A stretch of 64,000 bases of DNA from assembly GCA_903871855.1 (NCBI GenBank), contig CAIQIK010000012.1:1-64000 (forward strand), written 5' to 3'. The position numbers and the translations under genes are program-made. The notes under the pieces are model-generated. The model was not told the DNA's origin and made no database searches. It saw only the letters and a program-made list of their open reading frames with translations. This DNA is from an uncultured Caldisericota bacterium (GTDB taxonomy: Bacteria > Caldisericota > Caldisericia > Cryosericales > Cryosericaceae). Position 1 is the first letter of the stretch. Every line of letters starts with the position of its first letter. Positions 44,922 to 53,930 of the stretch are shown piece after piece.

Positions 44922-47012
44922 TTAGTATACCCGGATGGCGGCATTCTGGAAGTGCTTATTGTGAGCGAGTGCGGTGCCAACACGCAGTCCAAGGGCCGCC
45001 TGCAGGGAGTCAGCACGGAACTCGAGAGAAAGGACTCTTGCCCGAGCTGAGACTGTTAGGAGGTCCGCGTGCAGTCCGCGGAAATCCACTCCTTCCGCAG
45101 TAAGGGCGTTCTCCAGAGCCTTGGTCATTGCGTCTACGTTAGGGCTCTCGCCGCGAGATGAGACACGTATGACAAACTGGCGTGCAAAAGGTGGCATCAA
45201 CAGCTCACGGCGCTGTTCCCTTTCGTTTTCAAGGAAGGCTGCCATGGTCTCACTGCCGTCCAGAATTCCCCGGAGGCCTGTGGAGCGACGGTCCAGCTGG
45301 ATGAGAACGGTACCTGGCGCGGTTTCTGCGACCGCGCCACGGACGACGACGGCCAGCTGCTCGATGTTGTCGAACACGGGGTGTCGGAGCCCGACGCTCA
45401 CGTCGGGAAAGACAACGAGCTCGGGCCTCAGGACGGCGATGCGCTGAACGTCGGCATATGTACCGAGAAACAGCGACGGACCGATGTTCTGCGCAGTCAC
45501 GGCCTCGTCGGTGGGTGTCATCAGTTGCACGGCTGAGACCGGAAACGTATGCTGGAGCTCGCGAGCGAGGCGGTCCAAACCATACCCGCGTGACCGGAGC
45601 TGTGTCCCATGACAGTTGGGACAGAGATCGGGCGGAGTTTCCGAATGACCACACTGTTTGCAGAAGAGCCTCTTCCTGTCGCCTCCTAGGGTCAGCGTCG
45701 CACCACAATCAGGACATGTTGCTGTATATCCACATTCCGCGCACTCAATCAGCGTCGCAAAACCGCGGATGTTGAGGAGAAGCATAGAGTCTTTGCCCTG
45801 GTCGTAGTTTTGCCGGAGAAATTGCATCGTGGGCGTGAGGAGGGCTCCCGAGTGTCCAGGCTGTTTCTCCGGGGAAGCGTTCTGGCTTCGGAGAACGAAG
45901 GTAGCAAGTTTGTGAGCTGGATTCTCAACTACTAAGCTCAGCGCGGAGTCTGTTGGGATGCTACATGCGTCCAGCACCGAGAGAGTCGGCGCACTGACGC
46001 CAGCCAGACAGAGGATGCCGCGTGCCTTGCTCATGTCGACTGCAACACTGAGAAGACTTCTGAGTGAGAAGCGTTGCCAGAAAAAGGGCCATTCCCCGGG
46101 AATTCCCAGATCCACGACAACAAATACGATTTCAGGGAGAATCAACGACGAGAACTGACGCGTGCTCAGCCAGACGGTTGAGCGGCGGTCACCATGAAAG
46201 CGTCTGGCGCTGGTTGAGGGCCAACGAATGACCGGAATGTGCCAGTCGTGGGACAGGAGTCCTTCGTAAAGACTCGCGAGCACGTCTGAACTGACGATGA
46301 AGGCAATGCTGCCACCGCCTGCGATCGCCGCTTCTATTGCCGGGCGAAAGCGAGCTGCCCTGTCCGCAAACGATCCGATTAGGAGTTGTGGTTCAGTACA
46401 GTCGTGCGGTGTAGTGGATACTCGCGGCTCGATGTCGGCTAGTCCGCGGTCGACAATGAATCCCTGCTCATACAGCTTCCGTCTCGCAGGGGTGGAGAGT
46501 CTCCAGAGCGCGCTCTGCAGATGAGCGGTAGCATCACCATCTGAAAGCAGTTGACGTGCTGGAGCGGTTTTTGCGGAAAAAGAGGAGTCCCGTGCGGCCA
46601 TCACCTGCAGATTGTGTAGAAGCAGTGCCGGTTCGCTTACAGTGAGGCGAGCCTTGCTACGGTCGTGCGGTTGAGATGCCTGCAGGAAACGGACGATCGC
46701 GAGGGCATCTTCCCAACCAAGAACCTGTCTCTCAAGAGAACGCTGAAGAACTGTCACATCAGACCTCAGCTCCGGATAGACGCCAGGGGCTGAACACACG
46801 CTAAGCACAGGGAGAGGAAACGCTCCCCCCTCGGACCAGGAACTATCGGGGCCAGAGGTCGATACGAGCAGGGCAGGCGCGACATTGTGCAGGAAAGGAA
46901 CCAAGAACCACGTTCCCGGATACAAATTATCCCCAACCGAACCGAGGTCATACGAGAGGAGGCTCCGTGAAAACGGACCTCTTTGTGTCAAAACAGCAAA
47001 ACTGCCAAACAC
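44922..47012 (-). CDS. priA: PriA-like primosomal protein without helicase motifs
   Basis: PriA recognises stalled forks and reloads the replicative helicase. This 696-residue homologue keeps the zinc-binding region with eight cysteines ('CAECGYTATCPDCG', 'FCKQCG', 'LCPNCHG') and the C-terminal domain. The Walker A site, usually GVTGSGKT, reads 'GSFADRAARF', and the DEEH box reads 'VVDLGIPGEW'. The motif V/VI region is also altered. It should bind DNA but not hydrolyse ATP, as known for actinobacterial PriA-like proteins. It lies between metK and def. Confidence 0.88.
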   Translation of the reverse strand: MFGSFAVLTQRGPFSRSLLSYDLGSVGDNLYPGTWFLVPFLHNVAPALLVSTSGPDSSWSEGGAFPLPVLSVCSAPGVYPELRSDVTVLQRSLERQVLGWEDALAIVRFLQASQPHDRSKARLTVSEPALLLHNLQVMAARDSSFSAKTAPARQLLSDGDATAHLQSALWRLSTPARRKLYEQGFIVDRGLADIEPRVSTTPHDCTEPQLLIGSFADRAARFRPAIEAAIAGGGSIAFIVSSDVLASLYEGLLSHDWHIPVIRWPSTSARRFHGDRRSTVWLSTRQFSSLILPEIVFVVVDLGIPGEWPFFWQRFSLRSLLSVAVDMSKARGILCLAGVSAPTLSVLDACSIPTDSALSLVVENPAHKLATFVLRSQNASPEKQPGHSGALLTPTMQFLRQNYDQGKDSMLLLNIRGFATLIECAECGYTATCPDCGATLTLGGDRKRLFCKQCGHSETPPDLCPNCHGTQLRSRGYGLDRLARELQHTFPVSAVQLMTPTDEAVTAQNIGPSLFLGTYADVQRIAVLRPELVVFPDVSVGLRHPVFDNIEQLAVVVRGAVAETAPGTVLIQLDRRSTGLRGILDGSETMAAFLENEREQRRELLMPPFARQFVIRVSSRGESPNVDAMTKALENALTAEGVDFRGLHADLLTVSARARVLSLEFRADSLQAALGLRVGTALAHNKHFQNAAIRVY

Positions 47013-47015
47013 AGG

Positions 47016-48185
47016 CTAGATTTTGAGCCAGCTCTTGAGTTCTCGAACCAGGTCAAGTTCTTCCCAGCTGAACCCTGGACATCCGAAGTGACCGTGCATG
47101 GATGTTTGGCGGTACATGGGCTTTCGAAGGTCGAGAGAGTTGATGATGGCTGTGGGGGTCATATCGACATTCTTCGCTATGACGTCTCGCACGACCGATT
47201 CGGGAAGTGTGCCGGTACCCTCGAAAAAAAGCTCGAATGAAACTGGGTCCTTTTGACCGATAACATAAGCCACCTGCGTGAGACATCGGTGAGCGATACC
47301 AGCTGCCACGACGTTCTTCGCGAGATAGCGCATGAGATAGGTAGCCGATCGGTCCACCTTAGTGGGATCCTTACCGGAGAAGGCTCCTCCTCCATGAGGA
47401 ATGCGCCCCCCGTATGTGTCGATGCCCAGTTTGCGACCCGTCATGCCCGTGTCTGACTGCGGGCCACCCACGACGAACTTGCCGGTCGGATTCACGAAGA
47501 TCGTAGTCTTGCTGTCGAGAAGGTCGGGCGGCAATGATGGCCGTACAATTTTCTCGATAATCTCTTCACGTGCATTATTCGACATTCGTGAGGGATTGTC
47601 AGGATCAAGAACAGTAGCGAGATGCTGGGACGAAAGAACGACAGAGCGCAGGTACACGGCCTTGTCGCCATCGTACTCCAGTGTGACTTGGCTCTTGCCA
47701 TCCGGGCCGAGGTAATCAAGAACATTCTGCTGCCGAACTTCCTCCTGCCGCATGGTCAACCGGCGCGCTAGTTCGTACGGCAGCGGCATATACTCCGGCG
47801 TCTCGTCCGTGGCATAACCATACATGATACCCTGGTCCCCGGCGCCGCCCATGTCGACCCCCTGGGCGATGTCCGGAGACTGGCGGCCAATTGCGCTGAC
47901 GACCGCACAGGTCTTGGCATCAAAGCCGTATTTCGGGTCGTTGTAGCCGATGCTTTCGATAGTCGACCGGACAACAGCGTCAACGTCAACGAATGCGGTT
48001 GTGGTTATCTCTCCACCGACGATGACCAGACCATGTGTGACAAACGTTTCACAGGCAACGCGGCTGTATCGATCCTGCACAAGCAGGTCGTCTAGAATGG
48101 CGTCGGATATCTGGTCTGCCACCTTATCGGGATGCCCGATCGTTACAAACTCTACGGTTTGACTGGTGCGCATATTCTTGTTCAT
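47016..48185 (-). CDS. metK: S-adenosylmethionine synthetase
   Basis: MetK makes SAM from methionine and ATP. Motifs: 'GHPDKVADQISDAILD', 'GGAGDQGIMYGYATDE', 'FVVGGPQSDTGMTGRK' and 'GGGAFSGKDPTKVDRSA'. I chose the ATG at 48185 after GAAGGGAG, giving 389 residues; the track start at 48245 adds a non-homologous leader. SAM feeds QueA and MiaB, and MTA from SAM use would go to the phosphorylase at 24.8 kb. Confidence 0.97.
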   Translation of the reverse strand: MNKNMRTSQTVEFVTIGHPDKVADQISDAILDDLLVQDRYSRVACETFVTHGLVIVGGEITTTAFVDVDAVVRSTIESIGYNDPKYGFDAKTCAVVSAIGRQSPDIAQGVDMGGAGDQGIMYGYATDETPEYMPLPYELARRLTMRQEEVRQQNVLDYLGPDGKSQVTLEYDGDKAVYLRSVVLSSQHLATVLDPDNPSRMSNNAREEIIEKIVRPSLPPDLLDSKTTIFVNPTGKFVVGGPQSDTGMTGRKLGIDTYGGRIPHGGGAFSGKDPTKVDRSATYLMRYLAKNVVAAGIAHRCLTQVAYVIGQKDPVSFELFFEGTGTLPESVVRDVIAKNVDMTPTAIINSLDLRKPMYRQTSMHGHFGCPGFSWEELDLVRELKSWLKI

Positions 48186-48211
48186 AGGTCTCTCCCTTCG
48201 CAAGTCACCAA

Positions 48212-48236
48212 CACCCCGCACGGACCGTACGGGGTG
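48212..48236 (-). promoter_or_regulatory. metK leader hairpin
   Basis: On the reverse strand, CACCCCGTACGG and CCGTGCGGGGTG pair through 12 positions with one U-G wobble. No T-run follows in the reading direction, so it is not a terminator. It lies in the 95-base gap before metK. It does not look like a known SAM riboswitch. Confidence 0.45.
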
Positions 48237-48280
48237 AGTTGACACTTCTTACCAGGTGATCGGACTTCAGGGTACGCTAG

Positions 48281-48544
48281 CTAGCGCTTCGTCTCGGCGT
48301 CCTTGATGACGGGGTTCACGGCATCACGTGTCGCAGCAGCCACCAAGCGGCCGGCGGCCTTCCGAAGAATGTCATCAACGGGCTCGCGGAGCGGGTCAGT
48401 CTTCTCTTCGAGCAGCTCATGCGAAGTATCGAGAAGCTGACGAATGAGCCGATACTTGTTCGTATCGACTTTCGCAATCAACGTCTCCAGGTAGAGGTTC
48501 GCCATCTCTGGCTGTTGGGTAGGCTGTTCTTTGTGCTCGTCCAT
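48281..48544 (-). CDS. rpoZ: Probable RNA polymerase omega subunit
   Basis: The 87-residue protein lies 9 bases after gmk, the classic rpoZ position. 'LIAKVDTNKYRLIRQLLDTS' loosely fits the omega start, and the protein is short and charged, but the usual 'KRARQL' motif is not clear. I chose the ATG at 48544 because AGGAG lies 6 bases upstream. The call rests mostly on synteny. Confidence 0.5.
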   Translation of the reverse strand: MDEHKEQPTQQPEMANLYLETLIAKVDTNKYRLIRQLLDTSHELLEEKTDPLREPVDDILRKAAGRLVAAATRDAVNPVIKDAETKR

Positions 48545-48553
48545 GCGCAACTC

Positions 48554-49102
48554 CTATCTCCGCAGTACGCTGCGGATTATGGTGTCGACAATGTCGACTG
48601 TGGTCTCAAGGTCACGGTTGGTAACCATGTAGTCGTAGTCTTTGGCAAACATCATCTCATGGTGACCAAGTTCAATACGTCCAGCGATCTCTTCGCGCGT
48701 TTCCGAGCCTCTGAACTCCAGACGACGTTCGAGCTCCATCATGTCCGGGGGCTTGAGGAAGATCATAAGTGCTCCCGGGAACAGGCGCTTTATACTGGGA
48801 CCACCATGAATATCAATGGTCAGGACAAGTATCTCCTCTGGCTTGACGGCCTCCAACGAAGACATCAGGGTCCCATAGTGATGGCTACTCACATTAGTAT
48901 ACTCGGCGAACAGCCCTTTGTCAATCCAATCTGTAAACCGTTCCTCGGTCACAAAGACGTAGTCGACTCCGTCTACCTCGCCAGGTCGGGGCGCTCTTGT
49001 CGTTACGGAAATCGAGCGGTGCATGTCTGGGTGACGTCGCAGCAGCTCTGCCACGACAGTGCTCTTGCCCACGCCTCCAGGACCAGACACAACGACAATC
49101 AT
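48554..49102 (-). CDS. gmk: Guanylate kinase
   Basis: Gmk phosphorylates GMP to GDP. The P-loop is 'VVSGPGGVGKST' where GPSGVGKGT is usual. 'SISVTTRAPRPGEVDGVDYVF' (quoted in part), with the GMP-binding region, and 'EILVLTIDIHG' follow. The 182-residue protein overlaps the CtpA-like gene by 4 bases. Confidence 0.95.
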   Translation of the reverse strand: MIVVVSGPGGVGKSTVVAELLRRHPDMHRSISVTTRAPRPGEVDGVDYVFVTEERFTDWIDKGLFAEYTNVSSHHYGTLMSSLEAVKPEEILVLTIDIHGGPSIKRLFPGALMIFLKPPDMMELERRLEFRGSETREEIAGRIELGHHEMMFAKDYDYMVTNRDLETTVDIVDTIIRSVLRR

Positions 49103-50298
49103 GGCCGCTTTCCTTCCTGCACTATCTGGACGGCACGCGCAAGCTGACCATCATCGGGAAGTGTTCCAAATGCCGTTGGGACCGGGTCTGCGACCACGAT
49201 GTTAGGAGTCAGTCCTTTCTTCTGGATCGTGTTCTTGTTTGGCGTGTAGTACTCCTCGACCGTCACTTTGAGCTCGTATCCCTTTGATAGGTCCCAACTT
49301 CGCTGGATGAGCCCCTTGCCAAACGTCTTGGTTCCCACGATAAGGGCCACCTTGTTCTCCTGCATCGCGGCTGAGAAGATCTCAGAAGCGCTGGCAGAGT
49401 TCTCGTTGACCAGTACGGCGATCGGAAATGAGACGCTTCCGCCACTGACGGTCACGGCATTCAACTCGCCTCCAGCCTCCTTCGTCCAGAGGGCTGTCCC
49501 CTGAGGAATGAAGTTCGACAACATGTCGAGGCACTCATTCAGATACCCGCCACCGTTGTCTCGTATGTCAATGACGAGCCCCGCGATCTTCTGGTCCTCG
49601 AGTGCGTGAAGCGCCCGGGCGAACTTCACAGCCACGCCAGAGCTGAACGACGAGACGGAGATATAGCCCACCTTGTTGCCGACTACACGACTCTCCACAA
49701 CGGGGAGTTCGACATTTCGTCGAACGACGGTGAAGTCCAGAAGTGTTCCTGCTCGGTCGATCTTCAACCGGACGGAGGTCCCAGCCTTGCCCTTCACGCG
49801 TACGGAGACCGTATCGAGGTCCAGTTTCCGCGCCGTCATGCCATCTATGCTGTCAATGAGGTCTCCAGGCTTTAGCCCCGCCTCTTCTGCAGGAGTACCC
49901 GCAAATACTCTGACAATCTCGATAGCATCGGCTTTCTTGCTGGGCGTAATGACAACGCCGATGCCTACGTATTCACCGGACAGCTGCTCGCGGAAGTCCG
50001 CCGCCTCGGCAGGCGTAAACAGTTCCGTGTACGGGTCGCCGAGCCCGGCAACCTGTCCCTTGAGAAGCATACCCGCATCGACCTTCTGGTAGTACTGCAG
50101 GCTGAGGGTGTCGTAGATGTCTCCTGATAGCTTGATGTACTCGTCACGGCTCAGCGTGGTCTGGACCGATGCTGGCCGCGGCGAAGCTGTGAGATATGGG
50201 GCAAGGACCGGATATGCAACGAATCCTGCCCAGAATGCGATCACGACAACGAGCAGTGCCGCTACTGCTATGACAAGCGAGGATTTTCTGGATGACAT
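49099..50298 (-). CDS. S41-family carboxy-terminal processing protease with PDZ domain
   Basis: CtpA-type proteases cleave exported proteins from their C-terminus. The 399-residue protein has an N-terminal membrane anchor (about 8-30), a PDZ domain ('GEYVGIGVVI' to 'LKPGDLIDSIDG') and an S41 domain with the catalytic Ser in 'VNENSASASEIF' and Lys in 'GTKTFGKGLIQ'. It lies 24 bases after the EnvC-like gene. A role in turnover of wall hydrolases is plausible from context. Confidence 0.94.
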   Translation of the reverse strand: MSSRKSSLVIAVAALLVVVIAFWAGFVAYPVLAPYLTASPRPASVQTTLSRDEYIKLSGDIYDTLSLQYYQKVDAGMLLKGQVAGLGDPYTELFTPAEAADFREQLSGEYVGIGVVITPSKKADAIEIVRVFAGTPAEEAGLKPGDLIDSIDGMTARKLDLDTVSVRVKGKAGTSVRLKIDRAGTLLDFTVVRRNVELPVVESRVVGNKVGYISVSSFSSGVAVKFARALHALEDQKIAGLVIDIRDNGGGYLNECLDMLSNFIPQGTALWTKEAGGELNAVTVSGGSVSFPIAVLVNENSASASEIFSAAMQENKVALIVGTKTFGKGLIQRSWDLSKGYELKVTVEEYYTPNKNTIQKKGLTPNIVVADPVPTAFGTLPDDGQLARAVQIVQEGKRP

Positions 50299-50322
50299 GG
50301 GATTCTCCTTTGACTGTCAGCG

Positions 50323-51501
50323 CTACGGTTTTGGCCCAAGATAGAGCATCGGGTTCTTCGGAGTGCCATCGATCCGCACCTCGAAGTGAAGATGAGGGCC
50401 AGTACTCCAGCCAGTGTTGTCTGTAAGCGCTATCACCTGATCACGTTTCACTGACTGCCCCTTCTTGGCAATGAACGACTTGAGATGTCCAAAAACCAGG
50501 GTCATGTGCTGGCCACACTGAAGCATCAGCATGTTACCATACCCTGAGAAGACCCCTTCGTACTCAACGACGCCGTCAGCGGGAGCCAGCAGCGTCGTCG
50601 ACATCGGGGCGCTCATATCGATGCCGTTGTGCATCTCCCAGACACCGTTGATCGGGTCGTGGCGCATTCCAAAGACCTCGGTGATGTGAATGGTGCCTGG
50701 AATTGGCCACGAAAGCTTGCCTGTCGGCTCATTGCCAGGGTGCTGTTGCCGATCAATCTCGGCGACAATCTGGTCGATGAGCTTGTTTTCCCGGTTGATC
50801 TCGTCTTGAATGCGCTTGTCGTCGGCAGAGTATTGACTACCCGTGGCTGCTAGATAGTTCAGGGTCTGCTGCGTGGCTGCTTTCTGCTCTGCCAGAAGGC
50901 TTGCCTGTTGTTTTTTGAGCGTATACACCTGCTCCAACTGGCTCTTCGCCTGGGCATAGGCGGCGCGGTCCGATTGCAGAGCGAGCTTCTGTGTGCTCAC
51001 CGCAGACAGAGACGCCGTGATCTGTTGAAGGACGGCCGATACCCCTTGCTGAGCTTCGACAGTGGCATTAAGATCTCCGCCCGTGAAAGGAAGACCTGCG
51101 ACATCGAGGTTGGACACGTGGTAGAGGAGATCGATCGACGACTCGATACCTGCTGAAAACTCGTTGTATTGTTTCTCCCTGACGGCGATCTGAGCTGCCG
51201 TCTTCTTGAGGAGAGACTCGAGCTCAGCGATACTAGTGTCGAGTTCTCCCATGTCGCCTTCCAGCTGATCCACCTGGTCATTGAGGGAAGTCAGCTGACT
51301 CAGGAGCTTGTACTTGGCGGACTTATTCTCTTTGATGAGTTTCTGAATCTCCTGAAGCTGTATTTTCAGCTGGTTCATCTTCTGCTGGGCGGCCTTGAGA
51401 TCGCTCGTGAGGTCTCCCTCGACGCGAGGAGCGAGGACGGAGGAGCCCACGAACAGGGAGAGAATCAGGACAATGACAGAAAGAAACCTCAGGGTTCTCA
51501 T
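50323..51501 (-). CDS. EnvC-like coiled-coil M23 peptidase-fold protein
   Basis: This 392-residue exported protein has a signal peptide (about 1-28), a long coiled coil (about 30-235, Gln/Lys rich) and a C-terminal M23 domain with zinc ligands in 'HNGIDMSAP' and 'GPHLHFEVRID'. Both key motifs look intact, so it may be a real endopeptidase, whereas E. coli EnvC is an inactive activator. It overlaps ftsX by 4 bases, and FtsEX is known to control such proteins during division. Confidence 0.92.
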   Translation of the reverse strand: MRTLRFLSVIVLILSLFVGSSVLAPRVEGDLTSDLKAAQQKMNQLKIQLQEIQKLIKENKSAKYKLLSQLTSLNDQVDQLEGDMGELDTSIAELESLLKKTAAQIAVREKQYNEFSAGIESSIDLLYHVSNLDVAGLPFTGGDLNATVEAQQGVSAVLQQITASLSAVSTQKLALQSDRAAYAQAKSQLEQVYTLKKQQASLLAEQKAATQQTLNYLAATGSQYSADDKRIQDEINRENKLIDQIVAEIDRQQHPGNEPTGKLSWPIPGTIHITEVFGMRHDPINGVWEMHNGIDMSAPMSTTLLAPADGVVEYEGVFSGYGNMLMLQCGQHMTLVFGHLKSFIAKKGQSVKRDQVIALTDNTGWSTGPHLHFEVRIDGTPKNPMLYLGPKP

Positions 51502-52400
51502 TCGAGAAGTGATTCCTCTCGGCGCTGTTCCTCGTCAATGCGATACGCCAGGACGGTTGCAATGACACAGGCCAAAAGGAGGCAAGCCAGGGAAGCCAGC
51601 AGAACAACGGAGGTAGCTCCAGCGTACACTACTCCCACCGGCTCAGGCGTCACCCACGAAAAGGATGCCTCGAGGCGTGTCGTGGAGTACCTGATGACGT
51701 TGGGGAGAACAGCAGCGAAGAGGACTGATGCAAGCGCCCACACGGCGACCAAGTGGGCAGGTGTTGAGAGAAGGATCTGGAGATTGCTGGCACCAACGAT
51801 ACTCAGCACTTCAGTCTCTTTTCGCTTTCCATTGATGATGCTGAATGCCATGAGGCAGAAACCCGTAATAAAGAGAAAGCCGGCGAGAACTAACACGTAG
51901 AGCAGGAGGCTGTGGACAAACATGTTTGCGTTGGCCATCCCCTGCACCGAGCCTTCGTCATACTCCACAGTTTGAACGCCGGCAAGAGAACGAAGCTCTG
52001 CAGCCAGGCCAGCGATACCCTGCACGGAAACCGGGTAGACCCGGATCAGAGGTGGAATCGGATTGCGCGTCAGGTCGCGAAAAACGCTCGCAAACTGGGG
52101 ATATTGAGCCTCAAGCTTCTTGAGGCCGTCTGCGGGACTCACATATTCTGCACGGGAAACGGCTTCGTCTTTCTGCATTTGGTCGAGAAGAGTCTGGATA
52201 GAAGTCTGGTTCAGACCGGGCAAGAGGTATACGTTGATGGAGTGTGTCCTCTCAATCTCCGAGACGGTGTGGCGCACGTCGATGGACATTGCATAGATGC
52301 CGGCGCTTGCGACCATTAGCACGGCTATCAGCATTGAAACGAGAAGAGTGCGGACAGGATGTCGTGCAAGGTCTCGAAGTGTCTGCTTGAAGGTAAACAT
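51498..52400 (-). CDS. ftsX: Cell-division ABC transporter permease FtsX
   Basis: FtsX spans the membrane and transmits FtsE ATPase cycles to extracytoplasmic hydrolase regulators. The 300-residue protein has one N-terminal helix, a roughly 120-residue external domain and three C-terminal helices, with 'FSIINGKRKETEVLSIVGAS' as the coupling region. The ATG at 52400 lies just after the ftsE stop; the track start at 52553 is read-through of ftsE in another frame. Confidence 0.93.
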   Translation of the reverse strand: MFTFKQTLRDLARHPVRTLLVSMLIAVLMVASAGIYAMSIDVRHTVSEIERTHSINVYLLPGLNQTSIQTLLDQMQKDEAVSRAEYVSPADGLKKLEAQYPQFASVFRDLTRNPIPPLIRVYPVSVQGIAGLAAELRSLAGVQTVEYDEGSVQGMANANMFVHSLLLYVLVLAGFLFITGFCLMAFSIINGKRKETEVLSIVGASNLQILLSTPAHLVAVWALASVLFAAVLPNVIRYSTTRLEASFSWVTPEPVGVVYAGATSVVLLASLACLLLACVIATVLAYRIDEEQRREESLLE

Positions 52401-52401
52401 G

Positions 52402-53067
52402 TCAGAAGTTGCCCTCCTCGACCTTTCGTCCACCGCGGAGCCGCACGAACGGCAGCCGCGTTGACTGGACGAGGTACAAATCATGGGTAGCCATAAGGAC
52501 GGTGGTGCCCTGACAGTTGGCATCATGGAGGACCTCGACGATCTTCTCTCCATTGCTCAGGTCAAGGTTCCCAGTCGGCTCGTCCGCAAGGATGATGTCA
52601 GGTTTTGCGATGAGTCCACGAGCGAGGGCGACACGCTGCTTCTCCCCCCCGGACAGCGAGCAGCATATTCGGCGCTGATATCCTGCGAGGCCAACCTTGT
52701 CCAGATGCTTGTCTACCTCTTGGCTGATGATCCGTTCGCCCACGCCTCGGACAGCCAGCGGCAGCGCTACGTTTTCGTATACAGTGCGGTCGAATAGCAG
52801 CATGTAGTCCTGGAACACCATGCCGATTCTCCGCCGCAGAGACGTGAGCGAGCCGCCGTGAGCCGCTGCAGTGTCCACTCCGTTTACCAGGATGGTGCCG
52901 TTTGTCGGCCGTTCGGCACGGTAGATGAGCCGCAGAACCGTGCTCTTGCCTGCGCCGGACTCGCCTGTCAGAAAAACGAACTTGCCAGGGTCTATCTTGA
53001 ACGTAATATCCCTGAGACCATAGTACCCATCATCATATCTCTTTGAGACGCTCAGCATTTGTATCAT
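52402..53067 (-). CDS. ftsE: Cell-division ABC ATPase FtsE
   Basis: FtsE powers FtsX. The 221-residue ATPase has Walker A 'GESGAGKST', signature 'LSGGEKQRVALARGL' and Walker B 'ILADEPTGNLD'. 'MIQMLSVSKRYDDG' is the usual start. It overlaps the YitT stop by one base (TGATG) and ftsX follows after one base. Confidence 0.95.
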   Translation of the reverse strand: MIQMLSVSKRYDDGYYGLRDITFKIDPGKFVFLTGESGAGKSTVLRLIYRAERPTNGTILVNGVDTAAAHGGSLTSLRRRIGMVFQDYMLLFDRTVYENVALPLAVRGVGERIISQEVDKHLDKVGLAGYQRRICCSLSGGEKQRVALARGLIAKPDIILADEPTGNLDLSNGEKIVEVLHDANCQGTTVLMATHDLYLVQSTRLPFVRLRGGRKVEEGNF

Positions 53068-53930
53068 CAGCGTGTACCCAGCTCCTTGAAGCCGAGGCCC
53101 AGCGTCTCGGTCACGTCCATGATGGCGACGAAGGCATCGGGGTCAACCTCATGAACAATCTGTTTGAGATGCGATATCTGGCTCTGAGGTACGACGCAGA
53201 ATACAACTTCCTTGCGTTCGCCCGTGAAACCGCCAGTTGCAGTGAACTTCGTCACTCCGCGATCCAGTTCGACCATCACCTTGTCGGCGATGGTTTCTGG
53301 TTGGTTACTCACGACCCAGGCAGCCTTTGAGAAGGAGATTCCTTCTTGCACGAGATCGATGGCTTTTGCACAGATATAGAGTGACACGATTGAGTAAAGC
53401 GGTATTGTAATGCTGTGAAACGCGATGCCCGAAAAGGCGATGATCATCGCGTCAATGATCAGCAGGGTTGTACCGAAACTCAAGCCTATGCGTTCAGAAA
53501 GCAGCTGAGCAAGGAGATCGGTGCCCCCGGTGGAACCGAAGAAGCGAAAGATGATCCCAATCCCGACGCCCATGACGACGCCGGCGTAGACCGCTGAGAG
53601 AAGCATGTCCACATGGAAGCCACGCGTATATGGCATGATCGCATCAATAAGGAGTGACGAGATGATGGTTGCATACACTGAACGCCACAGGAATGCCTTT
53701 CCCAGCCTCTTGAGGCTCAGCAGGAAGAGCGGAGTGTTGAGGATGATGATGGTTCCGCCGATGGGAACGACTTTGAAGAAGTGGTTCAGTATGATCGCTA
53801 GTCCCGAGATGCCTCCGGGAGCCAGATTGACAGGGATGACGAAGAGGGCAAACGAAAGGGCGTAGATGAAGCACCCAATCGTTATGCCGACGACGTCACG
53901 AATCGCTCGAACGAAGGTTTTCCGTGTCAT
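53067..53930 (-). CDS. YitT/DUF161 family membrane protein with DUF2179 domain
   Basis: This 287-residue protein has five or six membrane helices with the YitT repeat features 'LAPGGISGLAIILNHFF' and 'GSTGGTDLLAQLLSER', then a soluble C-terminal DUF2179 domain ('GGFTGERKEVVFCVVPQSQ'). The function is unknown; transport is often suggested. The ATG at 53930 lies inside the end of prfB (35-base overlap). The longer track ORF is out-of-frame read-through. Confidence 0.9.
   Translation of the reverse strand: MTRKTFVRAIRDVVGITIGCFIYALSFALFVIPVNLAPGGISGLAIILNHFFKVVPIGGTIIILNTPLFLLSLKRLGKAFLWRSVYATIISSLLIDAIMPYTRGFHVDMLLSAVYAGVVMGVGIGIIFRFFGSTGGTDLLAQLLSERIGLSFGTTLLIIDAMIIAFSGIAFHSITIPLYSIVSLYICAKAIDLVQEGISFSKAAWVVSNQPETIADKVMVELDRGVTKFTATGGFTGERKEVVFCVVPQSQISHLKQIVHEVDPDAFVAIMDVTETLGLGFKELGTR

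Noticed and set aside
48186-48280. SAM riboswitch before metK
   Set aside because: Only one hairpin fits in 95 bases and none of the known SAM-riboswitch core sequences is visible.
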